A DNA stretch of 34,976 bases from Verrucomicrobiota bacterium. Its GTDB lineage: Bacteria; Verrucomicrobiota; Verrucomicrobiia; Chthoniobacterales; UBA10450. Of the stretch, positions 9,352-18,839 are shown one piece after another. Where the stretch lies: contig QHRF01000089.1 of the NCBI GenBank assembly GCA_003220055.1, positions 1-34,976 on the forward strand, read 5' to 3'. The notes below the pieces were generated by a model. The model made no database searches. It was not told the origin of the DNA and saw only the letters and a list, made by a program, of their open reading frames with translations. Position 1 is the stretch's first letter. Every line of letters starts with the position of its first letter. Position numbers and translations under genes: made by a program.

Positions 9352-10443
9352 GTGCTGCGCTTCATTGCGTTTTTGGCAATCGCCGTCGTTAGCGTTTCGG
9401 CTAAAGAACCATCTCAAACTCCTGAAGCCGGCGCCAAGTTCGTCGGCGCGGTTGGATGTCGATCTTCCAGTTGTCACGGCGGCGCCGGCGAAAAACGCAG
9501 CCAATATATCACCTGGTCGCAAAAAGATTTTCACACGCGCGCGTATGCCATTCTCCTGGATGCGCGTTCGGCTCGGATCGGTGAAGCGGTCGGCGTCTCG
9601 CAACCGCAGTCGAGCGCACGCTGCACCGTTTGTCATTCTCCTTTTCAACCTGTTGCTCCAAGTCGGCTCACATCGAGCGCACGCCCCGATGAAGGCGTGT
9701 CGTGTGAAAGTTGCCACGGCGCGGCCGAATCGTGGCTGCGCGGACATACCCGCAGCGATTGGACTTACGCAACGCGCGTGGCCGCCGGCATGCATGACTT
9801 GCGAAATCTCTATGTGCGCGCGAACGCGTGCGTCGCCTGCCACCAAAATGTCGACGCTGACATTTTGAAAGCGGGTCACCCTGAACTCGTTTTTGAGCTC
9901 GATAGTCAATCGGTCAACGAACCAAAGCACTGGCGCGACGAAGATCCGGCGAGTGGGCCGCGCAGTTGGCTGACAGGCCAGGCGATCGCGCTCCGCGAAA
10001 TAACCTGGGCCCTCATCAAGTCTCCCCCGGATGAGCGATCTCAACTGCTCGATCAAGAAAATGCGTTGGTTTGGCTGCTCGACAAAACCGGTTTCGGAAA
10101 TGACTTGACTAAATTCAGCGCGTTTCCAGGGGTCCAACAGAGCGCTGACGAAATCGCAGAACGTGCCGCAAAATGGAGCCCAACCAGCGATTCGCTAATG
10201 GCAATCTTGCAAACGCTTGCGGCCAGCGATTCGGAATTCCGATCGAGTAACATATCGCGCCAAAATGTTTTTTATCGCGCTCTCCGGCTCACACTCGCGC
10301 TCGAGCGCCTTGCGCTCGCGCTCGATCTCTCACCAAAAATCGAGAAAGAGTTGAGTGCGTTACGCTCAGACGTCCAGCGACACTACGATTTCGATGTCGC
10401 CGCGTTCGCCGAGCATCTCCGGGCGTTGCGGACCAAACTGTAG
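9352..10443 (+). CDS. Multihaem cytochrome c family protein
   Basis: Signal-like N-terminus; haem motifs CTVCH, CESCH and CVACH plus non-canonical CRSSSCH (CX4CH). Confidence 0.85.
   Translation: MLRFIAFLAIAVVSVSAKEPSQTPEAGAKFVGAVGCRSSSCHGGAGEKRSQYITWSQKDFHTRAYAILLDARSARIGEAVGVSQPQSSARCTVCHSPFQPVAPSRLTSSARPDEGVSCESCHGAAESWLRGHTRSDWTYATRVAAGMHDLRNLYVRANACVACHQNVDADILKAGHPELVFELDSQSVNEPKHWRDEDPASGPRSWLTGQAIALREITWALIKSPPDERSQLLDQENALVWLLDKTGFGNDLTKFSAFPGVQQSADEIAERAAKWSPTSDSLMAILQTLAASDSEFRSSNISRQNVFYRALRLTLALERLALALDLSPKIEKELSALRSDVQRHYDFDVAAFAEHLRALRTKL
9457..9466 (-). repeat. Dispersed motif AAGATCGACA (copy 3)
   Basis: TGTCGATCTT exact; inside cytochrome gene, encodes C-R-S-S of the CX4CH motif. 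Confidence 0.9.
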
Positions 10444-10487
10444 CTACCATTCGTATCAGTTGAAGGGGCGCGTCTCCTCGCGGAAGA

Positions 10488-10497
10488 TGTCGATCTT
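10488..10497 (-). repeat. Dispersed motif AAGATCGACA (copy 4)
   Basis: TGTCGATCTT exact; intergenic, ends 3 nt before the resB ATG. Confidence 0.9.
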
Positions 10498-10500
10498 CGC

Positions 10501-12495
10501 ATGGCCAAACTGAATCGACCCGACCAGCCCGCGTGGCAGCAGAACACGATCTTCGAGTTTTTCTCATCGCTCAAGCTCGCCGTTGTGCTTTTGGCCGTGC
10601 TCATCGCCGGCGCAATCGTCGGTACGCTCTACGAATCGAGTTTCGACGCCAAAGTCGCGCGCACTTATGTCTACGGTGCGCCCTGGTTCAACGCTTGGCT
10701 CGTTTTACTCGGCGCGAATTTGACCGCGTCCGCGTTCTCGCGTTGGCCCTGGAAAAAATATCACACCGCGTTTCTTATTACTCATCTCGGCATCATCACG
10801 CTTCTGATTGGGTCGCTCATCGGCCGGATCTTTGGCGTCGAAGGCACAATCACGCTCTTCAAAGACGAAGCGCCGACGAACCGATTGCTGGTCGATCAGC
10901 ATCAGCTTCGCGTCCATGATCTCGACGGGATCATCAAAGGTTATCCCGCGGAATTTCTGCACCATCCGCCTGATCCGGAGCATCCAAGAAATCTCGGCCA
11001 GCTCGCAAGCGGCGCGCGTTTGCAAATCGTCGATTACGCTCCGGCAATCGAAGGCAAACTCAATCCGAGACCACTCAAAGACGGCGGCGCGCCAGCGGTG
11101 CATTTCAAAATCGAAACGGCGATGATGAACCAGCGCCTCGAAACCTGGTTACTGGCGGACGATCCGCAGCATGGAAGTTTTTCGATGGGACTGGCGAACA
11201 TCGAACTTAAACGCGGCGCCGCTTCTTCGGTAGTGGCCGGTCCGAGCCGGACTGGCGTTCTCCCCGGCGCCAAGAATGAAGCGGTTGATCTCGAGGAATC
11301 GATTTTCGCTTTCAGCAAAGCGCCGGACGAACAGATCGGTCACGTCAACAAAGGCGGCAGCACCGGCGCAAAGGTCAGGCTCGAACCACCAGAGAATGGA
11401 AACAAAGGCCGTGTCCTGATTTCGTTGAGTGGAAAAGAAACAAGTTTTGATGTTGCGGAGAATGTTGGCCGCGAAACGAAAATCGAGAAAACGCCCTTCA
11501 CACTTAAGATCGACAATTACTGGGCCGACTTTCGGATCGAGAATGGCAAACCGAATTCGATCAGCGATCAACCGAACAATCCGGCGGTCCTGATTACGAT
11601 TCGCGGCAAAGGCGTTCCCCAAACGGCATCGGAAACGAAGAATCCACATAGCACAGGCGAAATGCCGACGACGGGCGGTCCGCCCACAATGCCATCCGCT
11701 GGCGAAGCAGCGCCGAATCATCTGAGCCTGTTTGTTGCAAACGACGGCGCTCTCTCCTACGAATTGCTCTCGCGCAAGAACGGTAAATCATCCGGCAAGA
11801 TCGACCTGGACAAGCCGCTCATTACCGGCTGGGCGGATTGGCAACTCGTGGTGGACAAGACTTTGCCGCACGCCGAGCAATGGATGGATTTCAGGCCGGC
11901 GAAGTCGGAGACCGCAACATCGGTATCGGGGGCGGCCGAACTGCCCGACGGCGTGCGTGTTCGGGTGGAACAAAATGGCGAGACATTGGAGCAATGGGTG
12001 CCAGCCGGCTGGCAGGTCACGGTGCCCACTTCGCCGAACGAAACGATGATTGCCTACGGTTGGAAAACGCTTGCGCTGCCGATTGGGCTCGAGCTGCTCG
12101 ACTTCGAAGTGAAACGGAACGAAGGCAGCGACAGCCCTGCTGGATTCAAGAGCACATTGCGTGTAACGAATTCAGACGGCCAAAGCGCCGCCGGTTCCTG
12201 TTGGATGAATCATCCGTTCAGTTATCCGAGCGGCTGGTTGCGGACTTGGACCGGATTAACCTACAAAATTTCGCAAGCATCCTGGAACCCGGATAATCTC
12301 CAACAAAGCAGCGTCCAAATTTTGCGCGACCCCGGGTGGCTCTTGAAATGGATTGGCTCGCTCCTTGTTGTCGTCGGCGTGTTCATGATGTTTTATCTTC
12401 AGCCCTATCGGAAACAAACTGAAGGCGAACCAATCACGCCGATGGGTCCGAAACCGGCGAAGGGAGTGCAAGAAGTGCATCCGGTCGCGCGCTGA
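10501..12495 (+). CDS. resB: ResB-like cytochrome c biogenesis protein
   Basis: FEFFSSLKLAVVLLAVLIAGAIVGTLYES, HTAFLITHLGIITLLIGSLIG and C-terminal TM LLKWIGSLLVVVGVFMMFYLQP, typical of ResB/Ccs1. Confidence 0.85.
   Translation: MAKLNRPDQPAWQQNTIFEFFSSLKLAVVLLAVLIAGAIVGTLYESSFDAKVARTYVYGAPWFNAWLVLLGANLTASAFSRWPWKKYHTAFLITHLGIITLLIGSLIGRIFGVEGTITLFKDEAPTNRLLVDQHQLRVHDLDGIIKGYPAEFLHHPPDPEHPRNLGQLASGARLQIVDYAPAIEGKLNPRPLKDGGAPAVHFKIETAMMNQRLETWLLADDPQHGSFSMGLANIELKRGAASSVVAGPSRTGVLPGAKNEAVDLEESIFAFSKAPDEQIGHVNKGGSTGAKVRLEPPENGNKGRVLISLSGKETSFDVAENVGRETKIEKTPFTLKIDNYWADFRIENGKPNSISDQPNNPAVLITIRGKGVPQTASETKNPHSTGEMPTTGGPPTMPSAGEAAPNHLSLFVANDGALSYELLSRKNGKSSGKIDLDKPLITGWADWQLVVDKTLPHAEQWMDFRPAKSETATSVSGAAELPDGVRVRVEQNGETLEQWVPAGWQVTVPTSPNETMIAYGWKTLALPIGLELLDFEVKRNEGSDSPAGFKSTLRVTNSDGQSAAGSCWMNHPFSYPSGWLRTWTGLTYKISQASWNPDNLQQSSVQILRDPGWLLKWIGSLLVVVGVFMMFYLQPYRKQTEGEPITPMGPKPAKGVQEVHPVAR
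11506..11515 (+). repeat. Dispersed motif AAGATCGACA (copy 5)
   Basis: Exact; in resB, encodes KID. Confidence 0.9.
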
Positions 12496-12504
12496 ATCAG
12501 ATTT

Positions 12505-13155
12505 ATGATCGTGAATTCAAAATTCGTCAGGTGGATTGGATCTTCCATTATGATCGCGGCCCTGATTGGCTGCGCTTCAGACAAAAAACCCGCCTGGGTT
12601 CGTTTCGCCGAAAAACAGCCGAACAAATGGGGGCATTACAGCGGGTATGTCGAAGCGCGTTGGGAAAACGACGGGCGCACCATGACTTTGCTAAGCGAAC
12701 TTCGCTATTCTGATCCGGAGGGCGTCGTTTGGATCGCGCCAGCTGGATCAGTTGTAGACGGCGCATCGATTCCTCGATCGCTCTGGTCGCTCATGGGCGG
12801 GCCGTTTGAAGGCAAATATCGGAACGCTTCGGTGTTGCATGACGTCGCTTACGACCAGAAGAACCGCCCTCACGAAGTTTGCGACCGGATGTTTTACCAC
12901 GCGATGCGATGCAGCGGAGTGAGCGCGGTGGAAGCAGGAACAATGTACTACGCGCTCCGCAAGTTCGGCCGCCATTGGAAGGCGCCAAAAGCCGAGCCGG
13001 TAAAAGTGGGCGACGAAATCGTCGCTCGGCCAGAGGAAGTGCGTCGGGCGATGCCGGTGAACCGGGGCGATATCAATGCCACTCGCGATTGGATTCGCAA
13101 TTCAGAGCCGACCCTGCTGCAAATCGAGCAACGCGCGGACGCCGAAGGACGCTGA
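12505..13155 (+). CDS. DUF1353-like lipoprotein
   Basis: Lipobox-like IAALIGCAS; VVDGASIPRSLWSLMGGPFEGKYRNASVLHDVAYD matches the DUF1353 pattern. Confidence 0.75.
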   Translation: MIVNSKFVRWIGSSIMIAALIGCASDKKPAWVRFAEKQPNKWGHYSGYVEARWENDGRTMTLLSELRYSDPEGVVWIAPAGSVVDGASIPRSLWSLMGGPFEGKYRNASVLHDVAYDQKNRPHEVCDRMFYHAMRCSGVSAVEAGTMYYALRKFGRHWKAPKAEPVKVGDEIVARPEEVRRAMPVNRGDINATRDWIRNSEPTLLQIEQRADAEGR

Positions 13156-13156
13156 A

Positions 13157-15625
13157 TTAGTCTTGCCCTTTTCCGTCTGCTCCATCCGCGCTCGCTCGTT
13201 TTGCGGCGCCATCCTTTTCCAACGCGACGGCGAGGACTTCATCGACATTTTCGACCGGAACGAATTTCAGTTTTTGTTTCGCCTCTTCCGGAACATCGAT
13301 CAGATCTTTTTCGTTCAGTTTCGGAATGATCACGGTGGAGATGCCGGCGCGCATCGCGGCCAGACTTTTTTCTTTGAGTCCGCCGATTGGCAAAACCAAC
13401 CCCCGCAAAGTGATTTCGCCTGTCATCGCGACGTCCGGTCGCACCGGCGTATTGGTGAAGAGCGAAGCAAGCGCGGTGAACATAGCGATGCCGGCGGACG
13501 GTCCATCTTTCGGCACTGCGCCGGCGGGAACGTGCACGTGAATGTCCATGTCCCGAAAGTCTTCCGGTTTTACGCCGATCTCGCCGTCACGGCTGCGGAG
13601 AAGGCTGAGTGCGGCTTGGACCGATTCTTTCATCACTTCGCCAATGTGACCGGTGAGGGTGACGTTTCCCTTGCCCGGATAACGAGTCGCTTCAATGTGC
13701 AACACTTCGCCACCGGCCGGTGTGTAAGCGAGGCCGGTGACGACACCCGGTTTGCTCGTTTTCAATTTCGTTTCGCGGACGTACTTGGCGGGTCCCAGCA
13801 TTTGCGCGACTAATTGCGGCGTGACCGTCATGCGCTCGGTCCTGCCGCGGGCAACGCGCGAGGCGATTCCACGGCAAATCGCTCCGATCTGGCGCTCGAG
13901 TTCCCGCACGCCGGCTTCGTGGGTGTAATCGTTGATGATTTGCCGAAGCGCGTCGTCCTGCCACTCGCACTGTTCCGGCTTCAATCCATTTTCTTCCATC
14001 TGCCTCCGGACCAAATAGCGTTTCGCGATCTCAAGTTTTTCGCGCTCGGTGTAACCCGGCAGCGAAATCACTTCCATCCGGTCGCGCATCGGTTCGGGCA
14101 CGCCCTCGATGTAATTCGCCGTCGCGATGAAGATGATTTGCGACAAATCGAACGGCACATCGAGGTAGCGATCGACAAAAGTGTTGTTTTGTCGCGGATC
14201 GAGAACTTCGAGCAGGGCGCTCGCCGGATCGCCGCGAAAATCGGCGCCGATTTTGTCGATCTCGTCGAGCATGAAAACCGGATTGCGTGTTCCAGCGCGG
14301 CGCAGCTCCTGAATAATGCGTCCCGGCATTGAGCCGATGTAGGTTCGCCGATGTCCGCGAATTTCCGCTTCGTCCCGCATTCCACCCAGACTGATCCGGA
14401 CAAATTTGCGTCCAAGCGCGTCGGCGATCGATTGCCCGAGACTTGTTTTGCCGACGCCGGGCGGCCCGAGGAAACACAAGATCGGGCCGTGTCCGGTTGG
14501 ATTCAGTTTGCGCACGGCCAGATATTCGATCAGCCGCTTTTTCACTTTCTCCAGATCGTAATGGTCGCGATCGAGAATTTGCTGGGCTTGATCGAGATCG
14601 AGATTGTCCTGGCTTGATTTGTTCCAGGGAAGGTCGGCGACGATCTCGATGTAACTGACGATGACGGAAAATTCGGGACTGGCCGGCGGAATGAAATCGA
14701 GCCGCTTCAATTCGCGCTCCGCTTGCTTCATCACTTCGGGCGGCGGCTTGGCCTCCTCGAGTCGCTGCCGCAATTGTTCCATTTGCTCTTCGCTACCGGT
14801 TTCGGCTTCACCGAGCTCGTGCTGGATCGCCTTGATCTGCGAACGCAAATAGGCGCGACGTTGCGCATCGGAAAATTGAGATGCCACGTCCTTCTGCAGT
14901 TTTTCCTGGATCTGCGCGATCTCGAGTTGCGCCGAGATGTGCTTCTGGACTGCGCGTACTCGTTTCTCGACGTCGGCTTCTTCGAGCAATGCCTGCTTTT
15001 GCGCGACATCGGCATTCAAATTCGGCGCCAGAAAATCCGCGAGTTGTTCCGGAGTGGCGATGTTCAGAATCATCAAGCGCGCTTGCTCTGGCGCTTCCGG
15101 CGTCAGCTCAAACAATCTCGCAGCCGAATCGCGCAGATTTCGAAACGTCGCTTTCCATTCCTTGCTCTCAGGTGGCGAAATGGATTTCACCAGGTCGACT
15201 TCCGCGCGAATAAACGGCGAAGTTGCAACGATTTTTCGCAATGTAAATCGGCTGAGGCCCTGGGCGATGATGAGCAAATGATCGTCGGCCTGGCGGATCA
15301 TTTTGAGCACCAGCGCCGCAGTGCCGACGTGGTAAAGATCCTCAGGTTCCGGGTCTTCCTTTGCCTCGTCGCGCTGCGTCAAAACACCGATCACTTTTGT
15401 GCGCGGCAACGTTTCGTCGAGCAATTGAATCGACGCTGGTCGCCGGACATTGAGCGGCACGATCGTTCCCGGAAAAACAACGAACCCCCGCACCGGCAAG
15501 ATCGACAATTCCTCCGGAATCTGTGGGACACGGCTTTCGTCGGTCATGTCCGCGGCAATTGTCGGACCGATGCTGGATTTCATTTCCAGTTCGGCCGGCA
15601 CAGCGATTTGTTCTTCGTTCATCAT
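13157..15625 (-). CDS. lon: ATP-dependent endopeptidase Lon
   Basis: ILCFLGPPGVGKTSLGQSIADALGRKFVRISLGGMRDEAEIRGHRRTYIGSMPG (Walker A) and KDGPSAGIAMFTAL (catalytic Ser). Start ATG at 15625 overlaps the Hsp20 stop. Confidence 0.97.
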   Translation of the reverse strand: MMNEEQIAVPAELEMKSSIGPTIAADMTDESRVPQIPEELSILPVRGFVVFPGTIVPLNVRRPASIQLLDETLPRTKVIGVLTQRDEAKEDPEPEDLYHVGTAALVLKMIRQADDHLLIIAQGLSRFTLRKIVATSPFIRAEVDLVKSISPPESKEWKATFRNLRDSAARLFELTPEAPEQARLMILNIATPEQLADFLAPNLNADVAQKQALLEEADVEKRVRAVQKHISAQLEIAQIQEKLQKDVASQFSDAQRRAYLRSQIKAIQHELGEAETGSEEQMEQLRQRLEEAKPPPEVMKQAERELKRLDFIPPASPEFSVIVSYIEIVADLPWNKSSQDNLDLDQAQQILDRDHYDLEKVKKRLIEYLAVRKLNPTGHGPILCFLGPPGVGKTSLGQSIADALGRKFVRISLGGMRDEAEIRGHRRTYIGSMPGRIIQELRRAGTRNPVFMLDEIDKIGADFRGDPASALLEVLDPRQNNTFVDRYLDVPFDLSQIIFIATANYIEGVPEPMRDRMEVISLPGYTEREKLEIAKRYLVRRQMEENGLKPEQCEWQDDALRQIINDYTHEAGVRELERQIGAICRGIASRVARGRTERMTVTPQLVAQMLGPAKYVRETKLKTSKPGVVTGLAYTPAGGEVLHIEATRYPGKGNVTLTGHIGEVMKESVQAALSLLRSRDGEIGVKPEDFRDMDIHVHVPAGAVPKDGPSAGIAMFTALASLFTNTPVRPDVAMTGEITLRGLVLPIGGLKEKSLAAMRAGISTVIIPKLNEKDLIDVPEEAKQKLKFVPVENVDEVLAVALEKDGAAKRASADGADGKGQD
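15498..15507 (+). repeat. Dispersed motif AAGATCGACA (copy 6)
   Basis: Exact; antisense in lon (gene strand encodes SIL). Confidence 0.9.
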
Positions 15626-16026
15626 TGTTTTAGCGGCAGCGAAATCCAGAGCAATCCGTTGCGTTGTTCGGCACTGGCTTGATCGATCTCCACTTCGGCT
15701 GGCAACGCGACCTCGCGCTCGAACGGTCCGTAATCGATTTCCATCGCCAGCAAACGCACCGCTCGGCCTTCGGCGTGCGTTGGTTCCGGCAACTCCCGCG
15801 CCCCGCGAATCAGGACGCGTTGCGGCTCGACCGTGAGATCGATTTGCGATCGTTCGACCCCGGCGAGATCGACACATATGCGGACGCATTTTTCGCAGCG
15901 GTAAGCGTTGATCGCCGGCTCCCAGGCATGGGGCGCAAATTGAAATTGTGAGCGGGCCAGCTCGTAAGTGACGTCATGTAACGCGCCGTGGAGCCAGCGC
16001 AATTTAATACTGCCGATCGGGTCCAT
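15622..16026 (-). CDS. Hsp20/alpha-crystallin family small heat-shock protein
   Basis: WEPAINAYRCEKCVRICVDLAGVERSQIDLTVEPQRVLIRGAR...YGPFEREVALP matches the alpha-crystallin domain. Confidence 0.85.
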   Translation of the reverse strand: MDPIGSIKLRWLHGALHDVTYELARSQFQFAPHAWEPAINAYRCEKCVRICVDLAGVERSQIDLTVEPQRVLIRGARELPEPTHAEGRAVRLLAMEIDYGPFEREVALPAEVEIDQASAEQRNGLLWISLPLKQ

Positions 16027-16165
16027 TTCAAAAGTGATCTGCCTCTAAATAAACTACGCGGAAGGCGCGCTCCGCGCGTGCCTCTTTCGAGGTAGCGCAG
16101 GGCAAACCGTTCGCAGACACGCGGCTACACCCCCAATTGTCCGATGTCGATTTTGCGCTTGCGGC

Positions 16166-17842
16166 TTAGCGCACTTTGCCCGGACCCCACAACGCACGTC
16201 CAGGTTTCGCACCGGTGTGTTCGCCGTCCTTGATCACTTGGGTGCCGTTCACGAAAACGTGTTTCACGCCAGTCGCGTATTGTTGCGGCTTTTCGAACGT
16301 CGCGTGATCGGCGATGGTCGCCGGATCAAACACGACCACGTCGGCGAACATTCCTTCTTTCAAAAATCCGCGATGATCGAGCCCGAGATTGGTCGCGGGT
16401 AACGCGCTCAATCTTCGAATCGCTTCTGGTAGCGCGATCGCTTTTTCGTCGCGGACATATTTGCCGAGGACGCGCGCGAAATTTCCGTAGGCCCGCGGAT
16501 GCGGATTCGATTTCAGGAAAACGCCTTCCGGCGCTTGTGACGCTTCATCGGAGCCGAACGAAATCCACGGCTTCGCTATTTCCTTCTTCACGTTTTCTTC
16601 CGACATCATGAAATAAACGGCGCCGATGCGCGATTCGTCTTCAGCGACAAGGTCCATTGCCGTGTCGATCGGATCTTTGCCGCGGATCTTCGCGACTTCG
16701 GCGAGCGATTTGCCAGTGAGCGGTTTTAGTTTTTCCGATTTGAAGCCAACGAGGATGATGCGATCCGGCGAACCGGCGGAGAGATAAAGATTTTCCCATT
16801 TGTCGCTGTCGATTTTCACTTCGGCTTTGATTTTTTCGCGCGTAGCCGGATCGCGCAGCCGTTTGAAGAGGGCTGGATAGCCGCCGTCCTCGGTCCATGG
16901 CGGGAAACAGGCATCGAGTCCGGTTCCGCCCGCGGTATATGTGTACATGTTCGCGCGAATGTTGAGCCCTTCCTTCTGCACTGACTCGATCCGTGAAAGG
17001 AGATTGTCGATTTTGCCCCAGTTTTTCTGGCCGGCGGCTTTGATGTGATAAACCTCCGCCGGAATTCCGGCTTCGCGACTGATCCGGAGCAACTCGTCGA
17101 ATGCTTCGAGCAGCTGGTTTCCTTCGCTCCGCATGTGCGAGATGTATTTGCCTTTGTATTTGGCGGCGACTTTGCAGAGTTCGATCAATTCATCCGTCTT
17201 GGCGTAAAACGCCGGTGGATAAATCAGCGACGTGCCGATGCCGAGCGCGCCTGCTTCCATTTCTTTGCGCACGAGCTCACGCATTTGATCAAGCTCCTGC
17301 GGTGTCGGCGGGCGATCGTCAAAGCCGATGACATTCTGGCGAATGGTGGTTGCGCCGATAAATGAAGCGACGTTGCAGGAAATACCGCGCTTTTCGAGAA
17401 ACTGCAGATACTCAGCCAGCGTCTTCCATGTAATGTCGTATTTAATGTCGGCCTGCTGCTTGAGCATGAATTCACGAACACGATCGTTCAGCGGCCCCAT
17501 CGATTCGCCTTCGCCCATGATCTCGGTGGTCACGCCCTGACGAATTTCGCTTTGCGAGCGACCATCCTGGATCAGCGATTCGGTCGACCAGGACAGCATA
17601 TTGATAAAACCGGGCGCGACCGCCAGCCCGCGCGCATCGATAACCGTTTTCGCCGTTGCGTTTTTGTAATCGCCCACCCCCGCGATGCGATCGCCGCGAA
17701 TGGCAAGATCGACATGTTGCGCTTCGCTGCCGGTGCCATTGTAAACGGCGCCGTTCTTAATAATGACATCGAAGTCGGCGGCAATGATAGAGACGCTTGT
17801 CGCCGCCAGGAGTAAGCTGAAACAGAAAATTGCGCGCTTCAT
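16166..17842 (-). CDS. N-acyl-D-amino-acid deacylase family amidohydrolase
   Basis: FDVIIKNGAVYNGTGSEAQHVDLAIRGDRIAGVG, GLAVAPGFINMLSWS, ISHMRSEGNQLLEAFDE and RGFLKEGMFADVVVFDP; signal peptide. Confidence 0.88.
   Translation of the reverse strand: MKRAIFCFSLLLAATSVSIIAADFDVIIKNGAVYNGTGSEAQHVDLAIRGDRIAGVGDYKNATAKTVIDARGLAVAPGFINMLSWSTESLIQDGRSQSEIRQGVTTEIMGEGESMGPLNDRVREFMLKQQADIKYDITWKTLAEYLQFLEKRGISCNVASFIGATTIRQNVIGFDDRPPTPQELDQMRELVRKEMEAGALGIGTSLIYPPAFYAKTDELIELCKVAAKYKGKYISHMRSEGNQLLEAFDELLRISREAGIPAEVYHIKAAGQKNWGKIDNLLSRIESVQKEGLNIRANMYTYTAGGTGLDACFPPWTEDGGYPALFKRLRDPATREKIKAEVKIDSDKWENLYLSAGSPDRIILVGFKSEKLKPLTGKSLAEVAKIRGKDPIDTAMDLVAEDESRIGAVYFMMSEENVKKEIAKPWISFGSDEASQAPEGVFLKSNPHPRAYGNFARVLGKYVRDEKAIALPEAIRRLSALPATNLGLDHRGFLKEGMFADVVVFDPATIADHATFEKPQQYATGVKHVFVNGTQVIKDGEHTGAKPGRALWGPGKVR
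17705..17714 (+). repeat. Dispersed motif AAGATCGACA (copy 7)
   Basis: Exact; antisense in the deacylase gene (VDL). Confidence 0.9.
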
Positions 17843-17897
17843 TGCGCGATTGAAAAAGCGCGATCAGTCGATGTCGATCTCAAAACTTGAGTTTAGC

Positions 17898-18377
17898 TCA
17901 AGTCGAACAGCATGGCGCAGTCGCATTTGCACAGCATGGGTCTGTTTTTAAAAGCGCAATTCTACGGTCGCGCGCTTTGCAGGTGGTCTCCGACGGTACA
18001 AGCGACACGCGGGTGACGCCTTGCTCTTGGGCGACCCCTTGGACGCGATATGTCGATGGAAAGAAATTATCGTCGCCGTATTCGATTCGAATTTCCGTGT
18101 CCAGATTGAGTGGGATCATGCCGCTGACTTTGTTGAAAATTTTCAGGAACTTCCCGACGGTCATGTAATCGCGATCCGGATCGGAAGGCACCCAGAGTTG
18201 CGCGATCGTTTCCTGCCACTGATTCGTCTGACCGCCGCAATCAACTGTGTGCAACGACACCGCTTTCAATTCCGTCAGATGATAGCCGCGGTGAACTGTG
18301 CGGCCGTAAAGATTGACAAAGATCAACTGATTGCTTGGCGCGCGACACAGTTCCGAAATGAATTCGCCGGTTTTCAT
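17898..18377 (-). CDS. DUF6428-like protein encoded with ArsR regulator
   Basis: FVNLYGRTVHRGYHLTELKAVSLHTVDCGGQTNQWQETIAQLW; stop/start overlap (18374-18377) with the upstream ArsR gene. Confidence 0.65.
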   Translation of the reverse strand: MKTGEFISELCRAPSNQLIFVNLYGRTVHRGYHLTELKAVSLHTVDCGGQTNQWQETIAQLWVPSDPDRDYMTVGKFLKIFNKVSGMIPLNLDTEIRIEYGDDNFFPSTYRVQGVAQEQGVTRVSLVPSETTCKARDRRIALLKTDPCCANATAPCCST

Positions 18378-18745
18378 TTACTGAAGGTTGCCTTCCTTCG
18401 GCCGATTCGGCAGCAAACTTCCCCGCGCCGGCGTCGCTCCCCGTTCATGGCGTTGTCTTTCGCCATCCACTGTCGCAGGCCCAGCAGAACATGGCGTGCC
18501 AGCGGATCGGCCTGTTCCGTCCAGCGATAATGCGTCCACTTGCCGTTACGGCGCGCCTCTACCAATCCGGCCCGCTTCAAGTGAGCAAGATGTCGCGACA
18601 CTTTAGGCTGCACCACGCGGAGAGTACCGGTTAGTTCACAAACACAGGTTTCCCCACAGGCGAGGAGATTGAGCAAACGCAGCCGGGTGGGATCGGCGAG
18701 CGTTTTGAAAAGAAAAGGCGGCCCGCTCTTACTCTTTCGTTTCAT
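18374..18745 (-). CDS. ArsR/SmtB-family metalloregulator
   Basis: LADPTRLRLLNLLACGETCVCELTGTLRVVQPKVSRHLAHLKRAGLVEARRNGKWTHYRW with a CVC metal-site motif. Confidence 0.92.
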   Translation of the reverse strand: MKRKSKSGPPFLFKTLADPTRLRLLNLLACGETCVCELTGTLRVVQPKVSRHLAHLKRAGLVEARRNGKWTHYRWTEQADPLARHVLLGLRQWMAKDNAMNGERRRRGEVCCRIGRRKATFSK

Positions 18746-18752
18746 CGTTCAT

Positions 18753-18780
18753 GACATATACGTCTATCCGTATATATGTC
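18753..18780. promoter_or_regulatory. Candidate ArsR operator (imperfect inverted repeat)
   Basis: GACATATACG-TCTATC-CGTATATATGTC, 7 nt upstream of the arsR ATG; dyad arms GACATATA/TATATGTC. Confidence 0.65.
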
Positions 18781-18839
18781 AATCGGCAACAAACTCACCA
18801 GGCTTTCTCTAGCGAATCGATTTTACGGTAAGGCAGCGA

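Noticed and set aside
9331-10137. 268-aa minus-strand ORF
   Set aside because: Antisense to the multihaem cytochrome gene, which has clear CXXCH motifs.
14723-15682. 319-aa plus-strand ORF
   Set aside because: Lies fully antisense to the well-supported lon gene; low-complexity, basic/aromatic translation typical of antisense reading in GC-rich DNA.
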